From positions 45,698 through 59,306 of the forward strand of contig NZ_DQDX01000036.1 of assembly GCF_003525665.1 (NCBI RefSeq): 13,609 nucleotides of DNA, given 5' to 3'. The notes below the pieces were generated by a model. The model had not been told where the DNA came from and ran no database searches. It worked only from the letters and a program-made list of their open reading frames with translations. Of this stretch, positions 1-5,841 are shown piece after piece (position 1 is the first letter of the stretch; each line of letters starts with the position of its first letter). The position numbers and the translations under genes were made by a program. This DNA comes from Flavobacterium sp. Lineage in GTDB: Bacteria > Bacteroidota > Bacteroidia > Flavobacteriales > Flavobacteriaceae.

Positions 1-89
1 GTGTTTATGCTACTTTGCTAAAACAAAAAATGAATTTTGATTACACAAAAATTGGAATTAGAAATGAAGTTTTAAACGGATTATTTTAA
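1..89 (+). CDS. C-terminal end of an unidentified gene (partial)
   Basis: The frame beginning at base 3 is open from the window edge to a TAA at 87-89 and encodes about 28 residues ending in NEVLNGLF. The residue mix (YATLLKQKMNFDYTKIG) looks like real protein rather than translated spacer, and a new promoter-like box follows at 131-138. This suggests the tail of a + strand gene that starts upstream of the window. The short YAT-hydrophobic stretch loosely recalls the end of TruD-type pseudouridine synthases, but 28 residues are too few to identify it, and I do not assign a function. Confidence 0.5.
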   Translation, partial: VYATLLKQKMNFDYTKIGIRNEVLNGLF

Positions 90-130
90 AAAAACAACAA
101 TCAACAAACACTAAACACGAAACAAACAAC

Positions 131-138
131 TATCTTTG
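131..138 (+). promoter_or_regulatory. TAnnTTTG -7 box upstream of the EamA gene
   Basis: TATCTTTG matches the Bacteroidota -7 consensus exactly and ends 22 nt before the ATG at 161. That would give a short leader of roughly 15-18 nt. I see no TTTG or TTG at the expected -33 distance, so only half of the promoter is supported. Confidence 0.55.
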
Positions 139-160
139 CAGGCTTTTTAAAAATTAAAGA

Positions 161-1111
161 ATGTCAAAAAATAGTATATTAAAAGGAGTATTTTTAGTTG
201 GTCTTGGTGCAACAAGTTATGGCATGTTGGCAACGTTTGTTCGAATGGCGTATGATGAAAATTATACTACAGCAGAAGTAACATCGTCACAATTTATTTT
301 TGGAATCATTGGAATTTTGCTAATTAATGCATTTCAAAGAAATCGAAACAACAATACCGCTATAAAACCAAGTAAAAGAAAAATTTCTCAATTAATGCTT
401 GCAGGAACTTCAACTGGTTTAACAAGTGTTTTTTATTATTTGGCAGTAAAATTTGACATTCCGGTTTCAATTGCAATTGTACTTTTAATGCAAACCGTTT
501 GGATGGGAGTTTTGTTGGAATGGTTTTTAGAGAAAAAAGCGCCTTCTGTCGTCAAAATAATATCAGTTGCCATAGTCTTAATCGGAACTGCATTGGCAAC
601 TAATTTAATCAATTCTGAGATAAAATTAAATCCTCTTGGACTATTTTTCGGATTATTAGCGGCGGCATCATTTACCACGACAATGTTCACAGCAAATAGA
701 GTTGCTACCGAAATTTCATCGGCACAACGAAGTCTTTACATGCTTTTGGGTGGCGGAATTATGGTTTTCATTTTCGCATTAATAACACAAATAATCCCGA
801 ATCAATCTCCAGCTTTTGCGGATGCTTTGGGTGTATTTTCAACTGCAAAAGACTTTAATTTTACAATTTTCTTAAAATGGGGAATTGTACTTTCATTATT
901 TGGAACAATCATTCCGCCAATGCTTTTAAATGCTGGATTTCCATTAACTGGAATCGGACTTGGAAGTATTGTCTCTGCCTTAGAATTACCAGTTTCTGTA
1001 ATGATGGCGTATTTAATTTTAAATGAAAAAGTCGTATTCATTCAATGGATAGGAATCGTTTTAATTATTGTAGCAATCATCATTATGAATCTAAATTTTC
1101 AAAAAAAATAA
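161..1111 (+). CDS. EamA/DMT-family transporter
   Basis: An inner-membrane protein of 316 residues, close to the usual length (about 300) for drug/metabolite exporters with ten membrane helices. Two EamA repeats are visible. Repeat one spans about residues 8-147, with a YLAVKF...IAIVLLMQTVW segment leading to EWFLEKK near 120-126. Repeat two spans about 158-311, with the characteristic LNEKVVFIQWIG ending near 288-298 followed by a last helix. The C-terminus is a short basic tail. The substrate cannot be read from the sequence; family members export amino acids, nucleosides or other metabolites. The ATG is chosen because it follows a clear -7 box and the protein begins with a short polar N-terminus before helix one. 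It appears to be its own unit: a second promoter-like box lies just after its stop. Confidence 0.9.
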   Translation: MSKNSILKGVFLVGLGATSYGMLATFVRMAYDENYTTAEVTSSQFIFGIIGILLINAFQRNRNNNTAIKPSKRKISQLMLAGTSTGLTSVFYYLAVKFDIPVSIAIVLLMQTVWMGVLLEWFLEKKAPSVVKIISVAIVLIGTALATNLINSEIKLNPLGLFFGLLAAASFTTTMFTANRVATEISSAQRSLYMLLGGGIMVFIFALITQIIPNQSPAFADALGVFSTAKDFNFTIFLKWGIVLSLFGTIIPPMLLNAGFPLTGIGLGSIVSALELPVSVMMAYLILNEKVVFIQWIGIVLIIVAIIIMNLNFQKK

Positions 1112-1122
1112 GAAATAATCGA

Positions 1123-1130
1123 TAAATTTG
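1123..1130 (+). promoter_or_regulatory. TAnnTTTG -7 box upstream of the DoxX-like gene
   Basis: TAAATTTG lies 11 nt after the EamA stop codon and fits the Bacteroidota -7 box. Transcription would begin around 1135-1137, inside a perfect palindrome that overlaps the end of this box. It would serve the DoxX-like gene and probably aqpZ behind it. Confidence 0.5.
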
Positions 1131-1148
1131 TAGAATCTGTTCTACAAA
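1127..1148 (+). promoter_or_regulatory. 9-bp perfect inverted repeat overlapping the promoter (operator candidate)
   Basis: TTTGTAGAA (1127-1135) and TTCTACAAA (1140-1148) are perfect reverse complements around a TCTG centre. The left arm covers the TTTG of the -7 box and the centre lies near the predicted transcription start. No T-run follows, so it does not look like a terminator. A dimeric repressor site is the natural reading; a small hairpin at the very 5' end of the mRNA is the alternative. Confidence 0.45.
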
Positions 1149-1200
1149 CGCATTATTTATGTTAATGTTTTTATATAGTCGTTATATAAAACAAATTTAC

Positions 1201-1554
1201 ATGGACAAACCTTGGCATTTATATCTTATGGCGGTACTCTACATACTCGCCGGATTAAACCATTTTAGAAACCCAAAATTTTACGAAAAAATAATTCCTC
1301 CCTTTATTCCGTATAAAAATTACGTCAATGAATTAATAGGATTCCTTGAAATATTATTCGGGATTTACCTGTTCGTTCCTATGTTTTCCAATTTGGCTGC
1401 ATGGTCAATTATGGGGCTTCTTGTGATCGTTTTTCCAGCAAATATCTACATGTTAATTAGTAAAAATGCCAGTCTGGGAATACCAACTTGGATATTATTG
1501 GTACGATTACCAGTTCAATTTATACTAATTTATTGGGCATATCAATACACCTAA
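1201..1554 (+). CDS. DoxX-like small membrane protein
   Basis: A four-helix membrane protein of 117 residues. The stretch LYILAGLNHFRNPKFYEKII at about residues 13-32, followed by PPFIP, is the conserved start of a group of short DoxX-family proteins common in Bacteroidota. Further helices lie near 44-60, 66-86 and 95-115. Some DoxX relatives take part in quinone- or thiol-linked redox reactions, but no function can be given for this one. The frame is open further upstream to an ATG at 1159 (14 extra residues, MLMFLYSRYIKQIY). I prefer the ATG at 1201 because MDKPWHLYLMA looks like the family's N-terminus and the extra residues do not. It probably shares a transcript with aqpZ, which starts 34 nt downstream. 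Confidence 0.8.
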   Translation: MDKPWHLYLMAVLYILAGLNHFRNPKFYEKIIPPFIPYKNYVNELIGFLEILFGIYLFVPMFSNLAAWSIMGLLVIVFPANIYMLISKNASLGIPTWILLVRLPVQFILIYWAYQYT

Positions 1555-1588
1555 CATAAAACTGAATTTTAACTTAACAAATTACATT

Positions 1589-2296
1589 ATGAAAAAACTA
1601 TTTGCTGAATTTTTTGGAACCTATTGGTTGGTTTTTGGCGGTTGCGGAAGCGCATTATTTGCAGCCGGAATTCCTAACCTTGGAATAGGTTTTGCTGGAG
1701 TTTCTCTAGCATTTGGACTAACGGTTTTAACAATGGCTTATGCTGTTGGACATATTTCTGGAGGACATTTTAATCCAGCTGTATCTTTTGGTCTTTGGGC
1801 TGGAGGACGATTTTCTGCTAAAGATTTGGCACCGTACATTCTTTCACAATGTGCTGGAGCAATTGCTGCCGCTGGAACATTACTATACATTTGGTCTGGA
1901 AAAACAGGAAATGTAATTGACAATACCAAAGCTGGTGCATTTGCATCAAATGGTTATGACGCATTTTCGCCTGAAGGTTACTCAATGATTTCTTGCTTCG
2001 CAGCAGAATTTGTGCTTACAATGTTCTTCCTATTAATAATCCTTGGTGCAACAGATAAATTTGCTAACGGAAAATTTGCTGGTGTTGCTATAGGTTTAGG
2101 ATTAACCTTAATTCATTTAATTAGTATTCCAATAACAAATACGTCTGTAAATCCTGCGCGTTCTTTGTCTCAAGCAGTTTTTGTGCAAGGCGAACCAATG
2201 GGTCAAGTTTGGCTGTTTTGGGTTGCGCCAATTTTAGGAGCAATTGTTGCCGGACTGATTTATAAAAATTTATTACAAAAAACAGATAACGAATAA
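1589..2296 (+). CDS. aqpZ: Aquaporin Z
   Basis: A water channel of the inner membrane, 235 residues, near the E. coli AqpZ length. Both pore-lining NPA motifs are present: residues 62-64 in GGHFNPAVS and 188-190 in TSVNPARS. The aromatic/arginine selectivity filter is the water-selective set, with Phe42, His176, Thr185 and Arg191 in the positions of the E. coli filter residues, so water rather than glycerol is the likely substrate. The blocks AFGLTVLTMAYAVGHISGG and LTLIHLISIPITNTSVNPAR are nearly identical to E. coli AqpZ. It follows the DoxX-like gene by 34 nt without a visible promoter, so the two are probably cotranscribed. A strong terminator starts 24 nt after its stop. Confidence 0.97.
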   Translation: MKKLFAEFFGTYWLVFGGCGSALFAAGIPNLGIGFAGVSLAFGLTVLTMAYAVGHISGGHFNPAVSFGLWAGGRFSAKDLAPYILSQCAGAIAAAGTLLYIWSGKTGNVIDNTKAGAFASNGYDAFSPEGYSMISCFAAEFVLTMFFLLIILGATDKFANGKFAGVAIGLGLTLIHLISIPITNTSVNPARSLSQAVFVQGEPMGQVWLFWVAPILGAIVAGLIYKNLLQKTDNE

Positions 2297-2320
2297 CCCA
2301 GCCCCAAACATTTTTTTTTT

Positions 2321-2354
2321 AAAACGACGGATATACTATTCGTCGTTTTTTTTT
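2321..2354 (+). terminator. Rho-independent terminator after aqpZ
   Basis: AAAACGACG (2321-2329) pairs perfectly with CGTCGTTTT (2341-2349), and a T-run continues to 2354. The inner ATA/TAT and a G-T pair can lengthen the stem to about 13 bp with a 3-nt loop. It separates aqpZ from the next gene. Confidence 0.85.
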
Positions 2355-2355
2355 A

Positions 2356-2363
2356 TACTTTTG
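2356..2363 (+). promoter_or_regulatory. TAnnTTTG -7 box almost touching the alkB start
   Basis: TACTTTTG matches the -7 consensus and ends only 4 nt before the ATG at 2368. The usual distance from this box to the transcription start would put the first mRNA base at or next to the ATG. The aqpZ terminator lies immediately upstream, so read-through from aqpZ should be low. No -33 box is visible. Confidence 0.5.
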
Positions 2364-2367
2364 AAAT

Positions 2368-2970
2368 ATGAATTCGCTATTCCCAAAAGAAAAAATTTCA
2401 TTCGATTTACCCAATGCTTCAATAGAATATTATCCAAATTTCTTTGATGCTTCTCAGTCAGAACAATTGTTCACGAAATTATTAGACGAAATTCCGTGGC
2501 AACTTGACAACATTACTATTTTTGGAAAAACGCACCCACAACCCAGATTAACAGCACTTTTTGGAAACGAAGGAAAGCCTTACTCCTATTCAAATATTAT
2601 TATGCAACCGCATCCGTGGAATCCGATTTTGATGTTTATAAAATCTGAAATTGAAACGATTTGTAATGAAAATTTCACAACCGTTTTACTAAATTTATAT
2701 CGTGACGGAAAAGACAGCAACGGTTGGCATGCCGACAATGAAAAAGAACTTGGAAGAAATCCAGTAATTGCATCAGTAAGTTTTGGAGCCGAAAGAAGTT
2801 TTCATTTAAAACACAATTCAATTGTAGATGCTAAGCAAAAAATCACTTTAGAAAACGGAAGTCTTCTACTAATGAAAGGCGAAACACAGCACTTTTGGAA
2901 ACACCAAATTCCGAAAACTGCAAAGCCTATTGGATCAAGAATCAATCTAACTTTTAGAATTATAAAGTAA
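2368..2970 (+). CDS. alkB: AlkB-family 2-oxoglutarate/Fe(II) dioxygenase
   Basis: Predicted to remove alkyl groups from damaged bases in DNA or RNA by oxidative dealkylation in the cytoplasm. At 200 residues it fits the compact AlkB/ALKBH2-3 size. The iron site is complete: His121 and Asp123 in GWHADNE, and His179 in WKHQIP. The 2-oxoglutarate-binding pair is Arg191 and Arg197 in RINLTFR, and NLYRDG at 109-114 is the usual strand before the HxD motif. The RINLTFR ending and ASVSFGAERSF block are closest to the ALKBH2/3-like branch. There is no other Met near the N-terminus, so the ATG at 2368 is firm, although it lies only 4 nt from a -7 box. Whether the substrate is DNA or RNA cannot be read from the sequence. 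Confidence 0.93.
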   Translation: MNSLFPKEKISFDLPNASIEYYPNFFDASQSEQLFTKLLDEIPWQLDNITIFGKTHPQPRLTALFGNEGKPYSYSNIIMQPHPWNPILMFIKSEIETICNENFTTVLLNLYRDGKDSNGWHADNEKELGRNPVIASVSFGAERSFHLKHNSIVDAKQKITLENGSLLLMKGETQHFWKHQIPKTAKPIGSRINLTFRIIK

Positions 2971-3031
2971 ATTTGACGCAACCATTTATCACTTTTTGCA
3001 TCTAAATACTACAAACAAAAAACAAAAAAAC

Positions 3032-3487
3032 ATGAACAAATTAGTATTAATCTTATTGGCAGTCGTTTTCATTGGTTGTTCTAATTCCGATGACAATAAT
3101 GAAACACCTGCTTTAACCGCAACCGAAATTTCGCGTGGAGATTTGTACGGTGCTGGTGACGAAGGAATTGAAGAAAGCCGCTTACTTATTACAAATGTTG
3201 CCGACTGGAATGCACTAAAAAACAGCATGGATAGCGTTAATCCGGTATCCGGAGGTTTTACAGAGACAACTATTGATTTTCAAAATTATGACGTAATTGC
3301 AATCTTTGATGAGATAAAAGGTTATGGTGGTTACACAATAGCTATTGACGAAATTATTGAAAATGAAGACAATTACATCGTTTCGATAGCACATACTGCT
3401 CCATCAGGATTTGCTACAACGGTGATAACGCAACCCTATCACATCTATAAAATTCCAAAAGCAACCAAGCCAGTTATTTTTATTTAA
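3032..3487 (+). CDS. PrcB-domain lipoprotein
   Basis: A predicted exported lipoprotein of 151 residues. The N-terminus MNKLVLILLAVVFIGC is a short lipoprotein signal with Cys16 as the lipidated residue, followed by an acidic, Asn-rich linker. The C-terminal half resembles the PrcB C-terminal domain (protease complex subunit PrcB, named from spirochaetes): FDEIKGYGGYTIAI at about 92-105 and PYHIYKIPK at 135-143 are its typical blocks. Flavobacteria have many such lipoproteins without a partner protease nearby, and none is adjacent here. The frame extends upstream to a TTG at 2996, but the ATG at 3032 starts a perfect signal peptide and is preferred. An imperfect -7 box (ACTTTTTG, 2991-2998) precedes it. 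The function is unknown beyond the domain. Confidence 0.82.
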   Translation: MNKLVLILLAVVFIGCSNSDDNNETPALTATEISRGDLYGAGDEGIEESRLLITNVADWNALKNSMDSVNPVSGGFTETTIDFQNYDVIAIFDEIKGYGGYTIAIDEIIENEDNYIVSIAHTAPSGFATTVITQPYHIYKIPKATKPVIFI

Positions 3488-3514
3488 CATATAGAAATTG
3501 AATTAAAAGTTTCC

Positions 3515-3534
3515 TATATTTGATTTTAAATCAA
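3515..3534 (+). promoter_or_regulatory. -7 box with overlapping palindrome upstream of the hydroxylase-family gene
   Basis: TATATTTG (3515-3522) matches the -7 consensus. Its last three bases form the start of a 7-bp palindrome, TTGATTT-T-AAATCAA (3520-3534), which covers the expected start of transcription and ends 5 nt before the ATG at 3539. The palindrome may be an operator; in AT-rich DNA a chance match is possible. Confidence 0.45.
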
Positions 3535-3538
3535 TTTT

Positions 3539-4366
3539 ATGGAAAATATAATTAGCTATTTCGAATCTATTCCGTCAGTACATAGAGCTTTAATCTTGTC
3601 TGGCGGAATTGCTTTATTTTGGATAATTGAAAGCGCTTATCCTTTTTTTAAGTTCCAATACAATAAATGGCAACACGCTGGTATCAATCTGTTTTTTACT
3701 CTTACAACAATTGTAATTAATTTTGCTTTAGCTTTTATTTTATTACAAACTGCCGATTTTGTTACTGTAAATAAATTCGGAATTCTAAATTGGTTACCCA
3801 AATTGAACTTAGTAATTTACACCATTATTGGATTACTTTTATTAGATTTTTTTGGTGCATACCTCGCCCATTTTGTAGAACACAAAGTGAAATTTTTATG
3901 GCGCTTTCATTTGATACATCACACCGATACTTATATCGATACAACATCTGGAAACAGACATCATCCTGGCGAAAGCGTCATCCGATTTGTTTTTACAACT
4001 CTTGGAGTTTTAATTGTTGGATGTCCAATGTGGATGGTTTTTTTATACCAAACACTTTCTGTGGTAGCCACTCAATTTACACATGCCAACATTTGCTTGC
4101 CAAAAAAGTTAGACAAATACCTAAGTTTATTTATGGTTTCTCCTGATATGCATAAAATTCATCATCACTACCAATTGCCCTACACCGATAGTAATTATGG
4201 AAATATTTTTTCTATTTGGGATCGAATTTTCTGCACATTCCTGTATCTCGACCGAGAAAAAATAATTTATGGAGTTGATACACACATGAATCCAGAAGAA
4301 AATAATCGACTTAAAAATTTGCTTAATATTCCGTTTCAGAAACCTCGATCTGCACAAAATTTGTAA
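3539..4366 (+). CDS. Sterol desaturase/fatty acid hydroxylase family membrane protein
   Basis: A 275-residue inner-membrane di-iron enzyme of the fatty acid hydroxylase superfamily. The histidine clusters that hold the two irons are all visible: HFVEH (111-115), HLIHH (124-128), RHHP (140-143), His182 in THANI, and HKIHHH (205-210), followed by the usual NYGNIFSIWDRIF block (219-231). Hydrophobic helices lie near 16-35, 48-72 and 90-109, before the first cluster, and near 148-176 between clusters. Family members hydroxylate or desaturate sterols, fatty acids, carotenoids or ether lipids with O2; the substrate here is unknown. It has its own -7 box and is followed by an 87-nt gap. Neighbours give no pathway link, as no lipid or carotenoid genes are adjacent. 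Confidence 0.9.
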   Translation: MENIISYFESIPSVHRALILSGGIALFWIIESAYPFFKFQYNKWQHAGINLFFTLTTIVINFALAFILLQTADFVTVNKFGILNWLPKLNLVIYTIIGLLLLDFFGAYLAHFVEHKVKFLWRFHLIHHTDTYIDTTSGNRHHPGESVIRFVFTTLGVLIVGCPMWMVFLYQTLSVVATQFTHANICLPKKLDKYLSLFMVSPDMHKIHHHYQLPYTDSNYGNIFSIWDRIFCTFLYLDREKIIYGVDTHMNPEENNRLKNLLNIPFQKPRSAQNL

Positions 4367-4468
4367 AAATTAACCTCCATTTTAAAAAGTAATTAATTTT
4401 TTTCTTAATATTGGAATACAATTTGAGACTAAAAGAAGTAATTAACAATAATTGTGGCTTTTCAACTA

Positions 4469-4744
4469 ATGAAAAAAAGTAAAAGAGTAGAACTTGACAA
4501 CGAACAACTAGAACGTGTTGTCAGTATGGCACAAGAGGAACGAAAACCTTTTGAAGTATTAAAAGCAGAATTTGGCATCACCGAAAATGAAGTAACCGAA
4601 TTGATGCGAAAAAGATTGCCCAAAGACAAATTTGAACTTTGGAAGAAAAAAGTTGCAGCAAGCAAACCGAAGCCAAAACCAATGGTTGATGATGACTTTG
4701 ATGATTTGGATGGCAAATATTACATGAAAAATAAATTGGATTAA
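4469..4744 (+). CDS. DUF2805/TIGR03643-family small protein
   Basis: A basic protein of 91 residues. The segment from about residue 16 to 65 (MAQEERKPFEVLKAEFGI, then ENEVTELMRK and FELWKKKV) fits the DUF2805/TIGR03643 family, a small helical, helix-turn-helix-like group of unknown role found in Bacteroidota and proteobacteria. The tail is unusual: a Lys/Pro linker (ASKPKPKP) and then a very acidic patch (DDDFDDLD) before KYYMKNKLD. A GTG at 4454 in the same frame would add five residues; the ATG at 4469 gives the common MKKSKR-type N-terminus and is preferred, though not proven. The 87-nt leader region holds a TA-N3-TTTG near-match to a -7 box (4417-4425). A strong terminator follows, so it is probably monocistronic. 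Confidence 0.75.
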   Translation: MKKSKRVELDNEQLERVVSMAQEERKPFEVLKAEFGITENEVTELMRKRLPKDKFELWKKKVAASKPKPKPMVDDDFDDLDGKYYMKNKLD

Positions 4745-4785
4745 GGTAAATTAAAATCTTACTTTAGAATCAAAATATAATACCT

Positions 4786-4812
4786 AAGCGATAAGAAATT
4801 ATCGCTTTTTTT
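4786..4812 (+). terminator. Rho-independent terminator with GAAA tetraloop
   Basis: AAGCGATAA (4786-4794) pairs perfectly with TTATCGCTT (4799-4807) around a GAAA loop of the stable GNRA type, followed by a T-run to 4812. It ends the DUF2805 gene transcript. Confidence 0.88.
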
Positions 4813-4856
4813 ATTTACTTTAGTAGCTCACTATTACACTTAAAAAAAACTACAAA

Positions 4857-5789
4857 ATGAATAAAATTCTACTGTTTCTATTAATCACATTCACCGCATT
4901 TTCACAAGAAAAAACATTCACTACGCAAGATATTGAAGTGAATTCTTTAATAAAAGGAACGCTCTTTTCTCCAAAAAATACAAACAAAAAAACCAAGCTA
5001 GTTATTTTAATTGCTGGTTCCGGACCAACTAATAGAAGTGGCAATCAATTTGGCGTACTTACAAATTCATTAAAGTACTTATCAGAAGGCTTAGTAGAAA
5101 ATAATATTGCTGTTTTTAGTTATGATAAACGCCTTTTTGCACAAATGAAATCGGGTAAGATTGATGAAAAATTAGATCGATTTGATGATATGATTATCGA
5201 CGCAACGAGCGTTTTAGATTATTTTAAATCTCAAAAGAAATTTAAAAAAATAATTATTGCTGGTCATAGCGAAGGTTCATTAGTTGGAATGATTACTGCA
5301 TTAAAAAAAGCCGATGGATTTATTTCGTTAGCTGGAGCAGGACGACCAATAGATGAAGTATTAAAAGAACAACTTGTAAAACAATTACCCAATCTTGATG
5401 CCGAGATTAGTGGATATTTAACAAAACTGAGAGAAGGATCAACATTCGAATTAACTTCAAAAAATCCAACAATAAAAAGTATTTTTAGAGAAAGTGTACA
5501 ACCTTATATGATTTCATGGATAAAATACAATCCTACAATTGAAATTAAAAAATTAAAAATTCCAGTGATGATTATCAACGGAACCAAAGATTTACAAGTT
5601 CCAGAAAGTGAAGCTATGTTGCTAAAAGCTGCTTATCCTAAAGCAGAACTTAAAATCATAGAAAACATGAATCACAATTTAAAAGAAATTTTAATTGATA
5701 AAGATAATCTAAAGTCTTACAATGACGGAACAATTCCGATTACGCCAATTCTAACAGAAACAATGACAAAATTCATAAATTCAATTTAA
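4857..5789 (+). CDS. Exported alpha/beta hydrolase
   Basis: A serine hydrolase of 310 residues with a cleavable signal peptide (MNKILLFLLITFTAFSQ, cut probably after Ser16 or nearby), so it should act in the periplasm. The fold markers are in order: the oxyanion-hole region LIAGSGPTNRSG (51-62), a SYDKR strand (88-92), the nucleophile elbow GHSEG with Ser138, the acid Asp245 in NGTKDLQVP, and the base His273 in NMNHN. This is a complete Ser-Asp-His triad of the S33/dienelactone-hydrolase-like group. The substrate (ester, peptide or lactone) is unknown. A one-mismatch -7 box (TACTTTAG, 4816-4823) follows the previous terminator. The next gene starts 52 nt downstream with no promoter or terminator visible between, so the two exported enzymes are probably cotranscribed. 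Confidence 0.88.
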   Translation: MNKILLFLLITFTAFSQEKTFTTQDIEVNSLIKGTLFSPKNTNKKTKLVILIAGSGPTNRSGNQFGVLTNSLKYLSEGLVENNIAVFSYDKRLFAQMKSGKIDEKLDRFDDMIIDATSVLDYFKSQKKFKKIIIAGHSEGSLVGMITALKKADGFISLAGAGRPIDEVLKEQLVKQLPNLDAEISGYLTKLREGSTFELTSKNPTIKSIFRESVQPYMISWIKYNPTIEIKKLKIPVMIINGTKDLQVPESEAMLLKAAYPKAELKIIENMNHNLKEILIDKDNLKSYNDGTIPITPILTETMTKFINSI

Positions 5790-5841
5790 TTTGTAACAAA
5801 AAACAATTTTAAAATACCAATAGACAAATAAAAGAGAAACA

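Noticed and set aside
436..690. Antisense open frame inside the EamA gene (84 residues)
   Set aside because: It is a shadow of a well-supported transporter gene, with no promoter, homology or coding character of its own.
2311..2320. Ten-T run before the aqpZ terminator stem
   Set aside because: It has no stem upstream on the + strand, and on the - strand it would be an A-run, so it is not a separate terminator.
2996..3031. TTG-initiated N-terminal extension of the PrcB lipoprotein
   Set aside because: The extra residues are Asn/Lys-rich leader translation, and the ATG at 3032 begins a perfect lipoprotein signal peptide.
3790..4146. Frame-shifted 118-residue open frame inside the hydroxylase-family gene
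   Set aside because: Its sequence is rich in Trp, Cys and His from reading the His-cluster codons out of frame; the overlapping gene has all its motifs intact.
4387..4445. 10-bp direct repeat AAGTAATTAA at 4387-4396 and 4436-4445
   Set aside because: Low complexity, AT-rich, and a spacing of 49 bp with no relation to a clear promoter; probably chance.
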